DNA from: Phycisphaerae bacterium
GTDB taxonomy: Bacteria; Planctomycetota; Phycisphaerae; Phycisphaerales; Phycisphaeraceae
Direction: 5' to 3'
DNA length: 64,000 nt
Assembly: GCA_030432595.1 (NCBI GenBank)
Contig: JAUIGU010000002.1
Location: 124,001 to 188,000 of the forward strand
The position numbers and the translations under genes are program-made. Below, one piece after another: positions 36,524 through 45,088 of this stretch. Each line of letters begins with the position of its first letter. Position 1 is the stretch's first letter. Below the pieces are notes generated by a model. It saw nothing but the letters and a program-made list of their open reading frames with translations, was not told where the DNA came from and did no database searches.

Positions 36524-37732
36524 ATGCCCAGCGGCAACGCCGTCATCGGTCAGTCCGGCGGACCCACCGCCGTCATCAACCAGTCCCTCGTCGGCGTCGT
36601 CGAAGGCCTCCGCGCCGAAGCCGACTTCGACGGCAAGATCCTCGGCGCGCATCACGCCGTCGCCGGCATCGTCAAGAACGACTACCTCGACCTCACCGAC
36701 ACGCCGCAGGACGTCCTCGACCGCGTGGCCGAAACCCCTAGCTCCGCGCTTGGCTCGTCGCGCGACAAACCCGATGATGCGTACTGCCAACGCATCTTCG
36801 AGTCTTTCGAGAAGCAGGACGTCCGCTACTTCTTCTACGCCGGCGGCAACGATTCCTCCGACACCTGCCGCATCATCGCCGAGAAAGCGCAGGCCAAGGG
36901 CTACGACCTCAAGGCCTTCCACGTCCCCAAGACCATCGACAACGACCTGCCCGTCAACGACCACACGCCCGGTTTCGGCAGCGCCGCCAAGTTCGTCGCC
37001 CAGGCCTTCATGGGCGACAACCTCGACAACGCCGCGCTCCCGGGCATCAAGATCAACATCGTCATGGGCCGACACGCCGGCTTCCTCACCGCCGCGTCCA
37101 TGCTCGGCCGGCGCGACGGCACCAGCGACGGCCCGCACCTGGTCTACGTCCCCGAAGCGTCGTTCTCCGAAGACAAGTTCCTCGCCGACGTCGAACGCGT
37201 CTACACCAAGCTCGGCCGCTGCCTGATCGCCGTCTCCGAAGGCATCCACGACCAGGACGGGACCCCCATGATGGTCAGGCTTCAGGACGAGGTCGAAAAA
37301 GACAGCCACGGCAACGTCCAGCTCTCCGGCAGCGGCGCGCTGGGCGACCTGCTCTCCGACCTCATTAAAACCAAGCTCGGCGACAAGCTCAAGAAAAAGC
37401 TCCGCGTCCGTGCCGACACGTTCGGCTACCTGCAGCGCTCTTTCGTCGGCTGCGCCTCGCCCGTCGACCAGGCCGAGGCCCGCGAGGCCGGCAAGAAAGC
37501 GGTCGAAGCCGCGTTCCACTCGGAACGCCCGTCGGGCTCGATCGCCATCGTGCGCACCAGCGACGCGCCGTACACCGTCGAGTACCGCACCATCGACATC
37601 AGCGAGGTCGCCGCGCAAACCCGCCACCTCGATGAGAAGTACATCGTCGACGGCTGCGACATCGACGCGTCGTTCAAGGTTTATCTGGCTCCGATCGTCG
37701 GCGACCTGCCGGCGATCGAAACGCTGGTGTAA
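36524..37732 (+). CDS. PPi-type phosphofructokinase (diphosphate--fructose-6-phosphate 1-phosphotransferase)
   Basis: 402 residues. Reversible phosphorylation of fructose-6-phosphate in glycolysis/gluconeogenesis. Seen: NAVIGQSGGPTAVINQSLVG (phosphate-donor loop), YFFYAGGNDSSDTCRIIAEK, HVPKTIDNDLPVNDHTPGFG (catalytic TIDND with Lys before it), and NIVMGRHAGFLTAASM (F6P-binding MGRxxG). ATP-type enzymes have GGDGS and classic PPi enzymes GGDDS; here it is GGND, so the donor is uncertain, though the PKTIDND context and length fit the PPi group. GGAG lies 11 bases before the ATG. It follows the helicase by 109 bases. TAAACT near 36452 may be its -10. Confidence 0.92.
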   Translation: MPSGNAVIGQSGGPTAVINQSLVGVVEGLRAEADFDGKILGAHHAVAGIVKNDYLDLTDTPQDVLDRVAETPSSALGSSRDKPDDAYCQRIFESFEKQDVRYFFYAGGNDSSDTCRIIAEKAQAKGYDLKAFHVPKTIDNDLPVNDHTPGFGSAAKFVAQAFMGDNLDNAALPGIKINIVMGRHAGFLTAASMLGRRDGTSDGPHLVYVPEASFSEDKFLADVERVYTKLGRCLIAVSEGIHDQDGTPMMVRLQDEVEKDSHGNVQLSGSGALGDLLSDLIKTKLGDKLKKKLRVRADTFGYLQRSFVGCASPVDQAEAREAGKKAVEAAFHSERPSGSIAIVRTSDAPYTVEYRTIDISEVAAQTRHLDEKYIVDGCDIDASFKVYLAPIVGDLPAIETLV

Positions 37733-37903
37733 CCGACCCGCGCCCAGCCCGCCCAGGTTTTCCAATCTCCCGCGCAGCCGTCGCGATGCTGTGGTTTCGC
37801 GCCCGCACACCCTTTATCCCTTGGTATCGGGGCGAGGACTGTTATCTTGCGTGGGACGCACACGCGACACACGTTCGGCATCCATCTTCGAGGGAGAAAG
37901 TCA

Positions 37904-40900
37904 GTGGGCATCATGCGTTTGACGGGTCCGGGTCGGTGGCTCCGGGACAAAAAACTCCATCTACTTAGTGCAACGCTGACGTGCGTCGGGCTGCCGGCGT
38001 CCGCCATCGATTGGGACGGCAACTTCCCGGTCGATGGCAACTACGACGGCAAGATCGACGACGTCAACAACTGGGACCCGGCGATCCTGCCGTTCCCGAC
38101 CGTCGGCGTGGACTTCAACCCCAGCGCGACGTACACCGTCGCGTTCGGCGTCGATGTGGAGACCGGCGGGGCCCAGATCAGTGCCGGCGACGTGACGTTC
38201 ATGAGCCTGCTGGGTTCGACCAACCCGGTGTACGCGATCAACAATAACCTCCGCGTGTTCAGCACGCTCACGCTCGACGCCGTCGACCTTACCTCCGGTT
38301 CGTCGGCCGACCTCACGGTCCTGATCGAAGACGGCGGCACGCTGACTGCCAACGACGCGGTCATCACCTCGCCCAACCAGATCAACCTGTCCAACAACAT
38401 CGACAGCGCGACGCTGAATCTCAACGGCAGCATGATCAAAGACGCGATCGGTCTGCTCGCTTCCAGCGCCGGCGCGACGGGGGCCCGGGTCCGCCTTGAC
38501 CAGGGCTCGTCGATCGACATCGTCAGCGCTCCGATCGGCAACATTGTGCGCATCGGCAGCAACCAGGGCACGTTCGGCCGGGTCGATGTGCTCGACGGTT
38601 CGACCATCGCGGCGGACGCATCCTTGTTCATCGCCGACTTAGCCCAGGCCGGCACGCCCTCGCCGCTGAGCGTGCTGGAAGTCAGCGGTACGGGGTCGAG
38701 CTTTGTCCAGGCGGCGGGGCGTTTTTCCTTTATCGGCAGCGCCGATGTGAGCGTGCTCAACGATGTCGGCCGCGCCACCGTGCGCGACCTCGGCGAGATC
38801 GAACTGGGCGGCGACCTGACGCTCTACAAATCAGGCGTGCTCGAAAACCTCGGCGGCATCCTGCGCGTCAAGGGTGTGGCCACGATGAACGGCACGCTCA
38901 CGCAGAACAACTCGACCGCACCGACCGGCTCGACCAGCGTCACCAACTTCGACGACGCGACCACCTTCAGCGCAGGCTCGACGATCAACCTCGACGGCGG
39001 CGGCCTGAGCTTCAACGGCGGGCTGACCTTCGACGCCAACGCCACGCTCAACCACACCGGCGGCAACCTCAACCTCTTCGGCCCGGCCACGTTCAACCCC
39101 ACCGAGATCGGGTTTGGTTCCGCCGCGGGCCTCCCGGCGACGTGGCGCATCCGCGACGATGTGGTCTTCGCCCAGCGACTTCGCTTGGGCAACGCGGCCG
39201 GCACGCTGGGCGCGATCGACCTCGAACCCGGCGGCGTCCTCCGCAACAACGCCGGCGGCGGGTCGAACGACCTGGTTGTCGGGTTCGACGGCAACGGCAG
39301 CCTCAGCGTCGGCGGTAACAGCTTGGCCGACATCTACGACGACCTGATCGTCGGGCAGAACGCCGGCTCGGCCAGCGTCGTCACCGTAAGCGGACTGAAC
39401 GCCCTGCTGGACGTGTCGCGCAACGGCACCGGCTCCAACGCCTTCGTCGGTTTCAACGGCACCGGCGTCCTGAACCTCCGCAACCGCGGCTACATGAACG
39501 TCGGCAACGACCTGGTCATCCAGGCCGGCACCGCCGACCCCGCCGCCACCAGCCTCGCGACCATCGGCAGCGAGACGACCGGCGGCGACCCCGCGACGCT
39601 CAACCTGACGGTCGGCAACAACCTGCTCATCGGACCCGTCGCCCAAGGCTCCGCCACCGGCGAACTGGTCATGGCGCGTAACGGCTACGCCGAGGTCGCC
39701 GGCCTCACCCGTGTGCGCGGCGGCGGCATCTTCACCATGGAAAACAATTCACGGCTGGTCACCAACTCGTTCACCGTGGACGCCGGCGCACAACTCAACC
39801 TCAACGGCGGCATCCTCGAGATCGACGGCGGGCTCGCCGAGTTCAACCACGGCGCGCTCCGCCTCGGCTCCGACGACGTCGACGCGCCGATCGACAACGC
39901 CCACCTCCGGGTGGCCAACGGCGGCGTGGCCCGCACGGCTTTCGATATCGAACTCAACGACGCCGTCGAAGCGGGTTCCGTCGAGGTCAGCGGGCTCAAC
40001 AGCCGGCTCGAGCAAACCGACATCAATGCGGACACGCGGATCGGCGCCGGCGGCACCGGCACGCTGGTCGTCCTTGGCGGCGCGTCCGCGGCACTGGGCG
40101 ACCGCCTCACCGTCGGCGACGGGTTGGGCAGCATCGGGTTCGTGCGGATCGACGGTGAGGACACGACCGCCCCGTCGTTCCTCCAACTGGCCGGCGGCGC
40201 CCCGTCCGCCGTCATGCTCGTCGGAGCCAACGACGCCACCGGGCAGGTCTTCGCACGCAACGGCGGGGTGATCGACGCCGCCGGCGACCTGATCCTCGGA
40301 CAAAACAGCACCCCCGCCGCCATCGAAGCCCAGATCCTCGCCGACGGCACCGGTGACGCCAACGCCTCCACGATCTCCGCCTTCCGCATCGAGGCCCACG
40401 GCCCGCGCTCCTTCGTCAACGCCGACAACGGCGGCGTCGTCGGATCGCAGAGCACCATCACCCTCAACGACGCCTTCCTCCGCGCCGACGGCGGCACCAT
40501 CATCACGCCGCACCTCATCCTCAACACCAACCCCGACACCGCCGTGGACTTCATCAACGGCGGCGCTCTGCAAGCCTCGCAGGTCACCGGCAAACTCGTC
40601 AACGAGTCCGGCGTCGTCCGCCCCGACACCGGCAACGGCTTGTTCTCCAACCTCACCGACGACCTGAACATCTCCGGCGAATACGTCCAAGGCGACGGCG
40701 CGACGCTCGAAATCCAACTCGGCGGCACCACCGCCGGCACCGACCACGACCGCCTCATCGCCGACGTCGTCACGCTACTGACCGGTTCGGTCCTCGACGT
40801 CCAACTCATCAACGGCTTCACGCCCACTCTCGGCGACCAGTTCGAAATCGTCCTGGCCAACGGTGTGCTCGGCACGTTCACCGACACCTTCGGCCTGGAC

Positions 40901-41272
40901 ATCGGCGGCGGGCTCGCGCTCGACCTCACCTACCTCGCCGACCGCATCTTTCTCGAAGCCATCGCCGCCGCCGACCTGCTCGGCGACTACAACGACTCCG
41001 GCCAGGTCGAACAGGCCGACCTCGACTTCGTCCTCCAGAACTGGGGCGACACCGACGTCTCCGACGTCACCGCTTGGGTCAACTTCCCCGACGGCAACCC
41101 CTTCGACGGACTGGTCGACCAGAACGAACTCGACGGCGTCCTCCTGAACTGGGGCGACTCCACCGCGCCGGACTTCGCCGCCTCCGCCGTCCCCGAACCG
41201 GCCGCATGCTTCCTGCTGATCACCACCGCCGTGGGGTTACGTCCAGCTTCGCGACGACTCAAGCGACGATAA
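37904..41272 (+). CDS. Large secreted beta-rich repeat protein with dockerin-like pair and PEP-CTERM tail
   Basis: 1122 residues. Signal peptide (KLHLLSATLTCVGLPASA) then about 950 residues of Gly/Asn/Thr-rich repeats of the autotransporter/adhesin style: short units such as GTLVVLGGASAALGDRLTVG, GTGVLNLRNRGYMNVGNDLV, NGSLSVGGNSLADIYDDLIV. This pattern predicts a parallel beta-solenoid. Near the C-terminus is a dockerin-like Ca-binding pair (LLGDYNDSGQVEQADLDFVL and FDGLVDQNELDGVLLNWGDS) and then SAVPEPAACFLLITTAVGL with Arg cluster, a PEP-CTERM signal. The GTG at 37904 is chosen because AGGGAG lies 7 bases before it; the ATG at 37913 is the alternative. Probably a surface or matrix protein. 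The next gene is of the same design. Confidence 0.88.
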   Translation: MGIMRLTGPGRWLRDKKLHLLSATLTCVGLPASAIDWDGNFPVDGNYDGKIDDVNNWDPAILPFPTVGVDFNPSATYTVAFGVDVETGGAQISAGDVTFMSLLGSTNPVYAINNNLRVFSTLTLDAVDLTSGSSADLTVLIEDGGTLTANDAVITSPNQINLSNNIDSATLNLNGSMIKDAIGLLASSAGATGARVRLDQGSSIDIVSAPIGNIVRIGSNQGTFGRVDVLDGSTIAADASLFIADLAQAGTPSPLSVLEVSGTGSSFVQAAGRFSFIGSADVSVLNDVGRATVRDLGEIELGGDLTLYKSGVLENLGGILRVKGVATMNGTLTQNNSTAPTGSTSVTNFDDATTFSAGSTINLDGGGLSFNGGLTFDANATLNHTGGNLNLFGPATFNPTEIGFGSAAGLPATWRIRDDVVFAQRLRLGNAAGTLGAIDLEPGGVLRNNAGGGSNDLVVGFDGNGSLSVGGNSLADIYDDLIVGQNAGSASVVTVSGLNALLDVSRNGTGSNAFVGFNGTGVLNLRNRGYMNVGNDLVIQAGTADPAATSLATIGSETTGGDPATLNLTVGNNLLIGPVAQGSATGELVMARNGYAEVAGLTRVRGGGIFTMENNSRLVTNSFTVDAGAQLNLNGGILEIDGGLAEFNHGALRLGSDDVDAPIDNAHLRVANGGVARTAFDIELNDAVEAGSVEVSGLNSRLEQTDINADTRIGAGGTGTLVVLGGASAALGDRLTVGDGLGSIGFVRIDGEDTTAPSFLQLAGGAPSAVMLVGANDATGQVFARNGGVIDAAGDLILGQNSTPAAIEAQILADGTGDANASTISAFRIEAHGPRSFVNADNGGVVGSQSTITLNDAFLRADGGTIITPHLILNTNPDTAVDFINGGALQASQVTGKLVNESGVVRPDTGNGLFSNLTDDLNISGEYVQGDGATLEIQLGGTTAGTDHDRLIADVVTLLTGSVLDVQLINGFTPTLGDQFEIVLANGVLGTFTDTFGLDIGGGLALDLTYLADRIFLEAIAAADLLGDYNDSGQVEQADLDFVLQNWGDTDVSDVTAWVNFPDGNPFDGLVDQNELDGVLLNWGDSTAPDFAASAVPEPAACFLLITTAVGLRPASRRLKRR
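40968..41190 (+). repeat. Dockerin cassette, copy A
   Basis: Coding segment nearly identical at DNA level to 43165-43375 (about 6 differences in 190 bases, counted by eye), whereas the proteins differ completely upstream. Confidence 0.85.
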
Positions 41273-41529
41273 CACCCGGCCCAAGCTCCGACGCACAGGC
41301 TTGACCACGCCGCCGACTCACGCGCCGTATCTGTCCGAGAACTCACAGCACTGTGTCAATCTGGGAAAAGCTCGTCCTCACGCTCGGGGAAACCAGTGCT
41401 TGGTGCATTCCATTGGCGTGGGTAGACTCGAATCGCGAATCGTGGGGCAGCGTGGCCGACCCGGTCGTTACGCGGCCCGCCTATAGAAACCACCGACCGC
41501 GTCGGGGTTGCACACCGGGAGAGAGTTCG

Positions 41530-43443
41530 ATGTCGATGCCTACGTTCGTCTCCGCGCTTTCACCGCGACTTGGGTCAATCACGTCCGTCGCCGTTTGCGG
41601 CCTGCTCTTGGCCGTCCCCGCGTCGGCCCAGGTGTTCGCCCCGGGCCCTTCGTTGCCCGGCCTGTTCGACTCCGTGCTCGACGTGCCCAGCCCCCCGCCG
41701 GTCGGCGTCTCGGTCTCCGGCGGCGTCGGCGGCGTCGCCGGCCAGACGACGCAGCTCAACCTCAACACCAACGGGTCCGCGACCAACAACTTCACCGCCG
41801 CCTCCGGCGCCGAGGTCAACATCGACGGCGGCACGGTGGGCAATAACTTCACGTCGCTCGACGCCAGCGAGGTGAACCTGCTCAGCGGCAACATCGGCCT
41901 GAACTTCCGCGCGGATTCCAACCGGGTCGGCATCTCCGGCGGGAACATCGACGACGGCTTCACCGCCGACATCGGCGCGCGGGTCAACCTTTCCGGCGGG
42001 AGTATCGGCGAGAATTTCCGGGCGCTGGCGGGCAGTGTGGTCAACGTCAGCGGCGGCAACATCGGGCGCGACTTCACCGCCTCGGGCAACTCGACCGTGA
42101 ACGTCTCCGGCGGCAGTATCGGCGAGCGGTTCACCGCTGACAGCATCACGCTTGACATCACCGGCGGCACGGTGGGCAGCAACCTCGATGCGATCAACAA
42201 CACGACCCTCAACATCTCCGGCACGGCCGACGTGTCGAACAACCTCGATGTCGGCTCCGGCAGCGTCGCGAACATCTCCGGCGGGACGATCGGCCCCGGC
42301 GCGGAAGCCCTGGCCGGCGGCGTAGTCAACATCAGCGGCACGGCCGACGTCTCCCGCGTCGATGCCGAGAACGGCGGCGTGGTCAACATCTCCGGCGGCG
42401 AGGTGGGCGTCGGCGTCCGGGTCGAGACCGGCGGCGAGATGAACATCTCCGGAGGTTTGGTCCGCAATGGCATGCTGGCCTTCGCCGGCAGCAGCGTGCA
42501 CGTGTCCGGCGGGATCGTCACCGACCTCTTTGAGGTCTTCAACGACGCCGAGGTGGAGATCTCGGGCGGCAACGTGGGGCGGTTTATGGATATCGAGGGC
42601 ACCGTGGACGTGACCGGCGGTGCGTTGGACTCGAGCGCAAGAGTCTTCGGGGGCGGCGTGTTGAACCTTTCGTCAGGTTCCGTAGGCAACGGCATCGAAG
42701 CTCTGGACGGCTCCTCGGTCATCATCACCGGCGGCGACTTCGGCTTCGGCACCATGGCCCGCAGCTTCAGCCTCATCGACATCAGCGGCGGGACCGTCGG
42801 CCACAACTTCACCGGCGAAGTCGCCAGCGTCGTCAACATCTCCGGCGGCACCATCGGCGACAACTTCGAGACCGACGGCGTCGTGAACCTCACCGGCGGC
42901 GCGTTCGCGGGCAGCTTCGAGGCCACCGCCAACGCCCAGGTAAACCTCTTCGGCAGCGACTTCGAACTGGACGGCGTCCCGGTGGCCGGCCTCACCCCCA
43001 ACGTGCCGACCACCATCTACACCCGCGGCGGCGTCACGCTCACGGCCACGCTCGAGGACGGCACGCCGTTTGACCTCGACCTCAACACCCTCACCCCCCC
43101 CAACCCCGGCGACGACTTCGTCGACTTCGACGCCACGCTCACCGTGACCTTGATCAGCAGCGCTCTGCTCGGCGACTACAACGACTCCGGCCAGGTCGAA
43201 CAGGCCGACCTCGACTTCGTCCTCCAGAACTGGGGCGACACCGACGTCTCCGACGTCACCGCCTGGGTCAACTTCCCCGGCGGCAACCCCTTCGACGGGC
43301 TGGTCGATCAAAACGAACTCGACGGCGTCCTCCTGAACTGGGGCGACTCCACCGCGCCCGACTTCACCGGCACCCCCGTCCCCGAACCCGCCGCCGCGCT
43401 CGTGTTGTCGACGTTGGCCCTGACACCCCGCCGTCGAATCTGA
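41530..43443 (+). CDS. Secreted NISGG-repeat solenoid protein with dockerin-like pair and PEP-CTERM tail
   Basis: 637 residues. Signal peptide ITSVAVCGLLLAVPASAQ. From residue 70 to 490 there are more than 20 repeats of about 20 residues with the core VNISGGTIGxNFxA (examples VNVSGGNIGRDFTASGN; VNVSGGSIGERFTADS; VNISGGTIGDNFETDG), a regular parallel beta-helix. Then LLGDYNDSGQVEQADLDFVL and DGLVDQNELDGVLLNWGDST, a dockerin-like calcium-binding pair, and TPVPEPAAALVLSTLALTPR, a PEP-CTERM signal. GGGAGAGAG precedes the ATG. A TAGACT near 41423 may be the -10. Surface scaffold or adhesin role is an inference. Confidence 0.88.
   Translation: MSMPTFVSALSPRLGSITSVAVCGLLLAVPASAQVFAPGPSLPGLFDSVLDVPSPPPVGVSVSGGVGGVAGQTTQLNLNTNGSATNNFTAASGAEVNIDGGTVGNNFTSLDASEVNLLSGNIGLNFRADSNRVGISGGNIDDGFTADIGARVNLSGGSIGENFRALAGSVVNVSGGNIGRDFTASGNSTVNVSGGSIGERFTADSITLDITGGTVGSNLDAINNTTLNISGTADVSNNLDVGSGSVANISGGTIGPGAEALAGGVVNISGTADVSRVDAENGGVVNISGGEVGVGVRVETGGEMNISGGLVRNGMLAFAGSSVHVSGGIVTDLFEVFNDAEVEISGGNVGRFMDIEGTVDVTGGALDSSARVFGGGVLNLSSGSVGNGIEALDGSSVIITGGDFGFGTMARSFSLIDISGGTVGHNFTGEVASVVNISGGTIGDNFETDGVVNLTGGAFAGSFEATANAQVNLFGSDFELDGVPVAGLTPNVPTTIYTRGGVTLTATLEDGTPFDLDLNTLTPPNPGDDFVDFDATLTVTLISSALLGDYNDSGQVEQADLDFVLQNWGDTDVSDVTAWVNFPGGNPFDGLVDQNELDGVLLNWGDSTAPDFTGTPVPEPAAALVLSTLALTPRRRI
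43165..43375 (+). repeat. Dockerin cassette, copy B
   Basis: See copy A at 40968-41190. Same reading frame, same position near the C-terminus. A third, diverged copy is encoded on the minus strand at about 63110-63300. Confidence 0.85.
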
Positions 43444-43564
43444 ACCATCCGCACCAACACATCGAACGATGCAATGCCCCCAGCCGCAACCCCAAGGGCT
43501 GCGCGTCTCGGCGCAGGTTTCGGCCGCTCGTTCCGCACTGCGTGGCAGTGCGGCTGAAAATGTA

Positions 43565-43617
43565 AATCCTTTCGCCTCTTTGCTCTCTGCGCCCTCCGCG
43601 CCTCCGTGGTTTCTCTT
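43565..43617 (-). repeat. Interspersed low-GC repeat (ACCACGGAGGCGCGGAGG type)
   Basis: On the minus strand the segment reads as a purine run of ACCACGGAGG, GCGGAGGGCGCAGAGAGC and AAAGAGGCG units. Sequences of this kind are a familiar intergenic filler in planctomycete and other environmental genomes. Its low GC stands out. Confidence 0.6.
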
Positions 43618-44001
43618 GCTGCGCAAAAACATGCGCCCGCTTCCCGCAGTAAGCCCCGCTTCTTCCCGACCCTTCCGGGGGCCGGGGGTGGCGGGGGCCC
43701 GCAGGTTGTCGCGGGGTTCCAGGTCGGTGAGGCGGTGTTCTGGTGAAACGCGGGGTCCGCTGCGTGGATGGTTTATGGGTGGTGCGCCCGGCGAGTGGAT
43801 GCTCGCACCAAAGGCGTAAGAGACGAGGAATGAGCGCCACCCCACGCTTCGCAAGACCCCCGACGGGACACACGCCGAGCGAGTCCGATCCGAACGCGAC
43901 GGCTCGCCGGGGTTGATGCGAGGTGTGCATCAGCGTGGTGCTGCGTGAAGTGGGAGCCGCCGCCGCGTGGAGTTTGATGCTCGGCCCTGGTGAAGGTGGC
44001 G

Positions 44002-44086
44002 ATATAAAGCGGCCGACGGTGTCGGCCGTGCTCGGGCGTGTGGGTTTGCGAGCGCTCGACGGCGGCCACCGGCCGCCGCTTTATAT
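44002..44086. repeat. 85-bp element with 12-bp perfect terminal inverted repeats
   Basis: ATATAAAGCGGC at 44002-44013 and GCCGCTTTATAT at 44075-44086. Next to each end, inside, is a 7-bp hairpin: GGCCGAC-GGT-GTCGGCC (44011-44027) and GGCGGCC-ACC-GGCCGCC (44061-44077), each sharing bases with the terminal repeat. Looks like a small non-autonomous mobile element or structured RNA. Confidence 0.65.
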
Positions 44087-44151
44087 GGCTGCCGGCTCTT
44101 TGACAAGTGAAGCAGGGGCGTTGTCGCTCCACGAAAGCACAAGAGAAGAGA

Positions 44152-44180
44152 GAAGCCCACGTTCAGTGAACGTGGGCTTC
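44152..44180. repeat. Dispersed hairpin, copy 3 of 3
   Basis: Perfect 13-bp arms GAAGCCCACGTTC / GAACGTGGGCTTC with loop AGT. The third loop base differs in each copy (C, A, T) while arms stay the same. Confidence 0.85.
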
Positions 44181-44226
44181 GGGGCAATCCCGTGACATGG
44201 CCGGTTAGTTAATCATAGTTTCCCGG

Positions 44227-44232
44227 TACCAT
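44227..44232 (+). promoter_or_regulatory. -10 box (TACCAT) for the deacetylase gene
   Basis: TACCAT followed by six bases (CCGACG) and the ATG at 44239. Confidence 0.45.
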
Positions 44233-44238
44233 CCGACG

Positions 44239-44922
44239 ATGCCTCATGAAACCATGCACAGCCCCATGAAAGTCGTCCAATGTTGGGACGACGCGGTCGA
44301 AGAAGACATCCGCCTGACGGACATCCTCCGCAAGCACGGCGCGAAGGCCACCTTCAATCTCAACCCCGGCCTGCACGGCCCCGAGCGCAGCGGGCCGTAC
44401 AACGAGAAATGGAAAAAAGCGATCCGACGCTTGGCCCGCGGTGAACTCGTGTCGGTCTACGACGGGTTCACCATCGCGAATCATTCTGACACACACCCCT
44501 GGCCGACTCGCATCGACCTCGACGACTGGCGGCAAGAAGTTAAGGACGGCCGCAAGAAACTTCAAGACTGGTTCCAGCAGCCCGTGAGCGGCTTCGCGTA
44601 CCCGTTCGGCGATTACGACGACGCGACCGCCGCGGTCGTGGCCGACGCGGGCCACGTGTACGGCCGAACCGTCGGCAAGCAGACACCGTGCCTGCCCGCC
44701 GAACGCCCCGAGGCATGCCACCCGGATTGCCACTTCCTCGACGACGACTTCTGGGCCCTCTACGAGCGAGCGAAGGCGTCGGGCTGCGGCGCGTTCTACT
44801 TCTGGGGCCACAGCTTCGAGCTCTACACCGAGGACGACTGGACGGCGTTCGACGCACAGATGGGGCGCATCGCCGCGGATAAGGACGCGGTCTGGGCCGA
44901 GGTGTACGAGCTGTTCGCGTAA
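44239..44922 (+). CDS. Polysaccharide deacetylase-like protein
   Basis: 227 residues. Carbohydrate esterase family 4-like proteins remove N- or O-acetyl groups with a metal. Seen: KVVQCWDDAVEEDIRLTDIL, where the usual TFDDG is WDDA; KATFNLNPGL; ANHSDTHPWP, the metal-binding H-x-x-x-H; and GFAYPFGDYDDATAAVV. A C-terminal Trp/His region (FYFWGHSFELYTEDDW) matches the leucine/His motif place. No signal peptide, so cytoplasmic; many such enzymes act on peptidoglycan or exopolysaccharide precursors. The replaced first motif may change metal binding. Converges with the HTH-receiver gene. Confidence 0.85.
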   Translation: MPHETMHSPMKVVQCWDDAVEEDIRLTDILRKHGAKATFNLNPGLHGPERSGPYNEKWKKAIRRLARGELVSVYDGFTIANHSDTHPWPTRIDLDDWRQEVKDGRKKLQDWFQQPVSGFAYPFGDYDDATAAVVADAGHVYGRTVGKQTPCLPAERPEACHPDCHFLDDDFWALYERAKASGCGAFYFWGHSFELYTEDDWTAFDAQMGRIAADKDAVWAEVYELFA

Positions 44923-44933
44923 GCGCAAAAACA

Positions 44934-44974
44934 AAGCCGCGTCTGTTCGACACGGCCTTGGTGCGGCGCGGCTT
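44934..44974 (-). terminator. Hairpin between convergent genes
   Basis: AAGCCGCG / CGCGGCTT, 8-bp stem with a 25-base loop. On the minus strand it is followed by TGTTTTTG, so it may terminate the HTH-receiver gene. The large loop makes it less certain. Confidence 0.5.
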
Positions 44975-45088
44975 CGTTCCGTCGTCTCTTCCCTGAATTC
45001 GTCCCTGGATCGGCCCGGGTGGGCGTTTCGCCGCGGTCTCTCTTCCCCTTGGCCGGGGCGTCAAGCCTCGGCGGGGCGATGTGGTGGA

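Larger units (their letters stand above)
43444..44238. other. Repeat-rich non-coding stretch
   Basis: About 795 bases with no gene I can support. It holds an interspersed repeat (about 43565-43617), a GC-rich segment of short inverted repeats, an 85-bp element with terminal inverted repeats (44002-44086) and a copy of the dispersed hairpin (44152-44180). Small open frames exist on both strands but have no start signals or family resemblance. Confidence 0.7.

Noticed and set aside
43469-44187. Several small open frames in the 43.4-44.2 kb spacer
   Set aside because: They run through interspersed repeats and inverted repeats, have no ribosome-binding site or -10 box, and the peptides are low-complexity.
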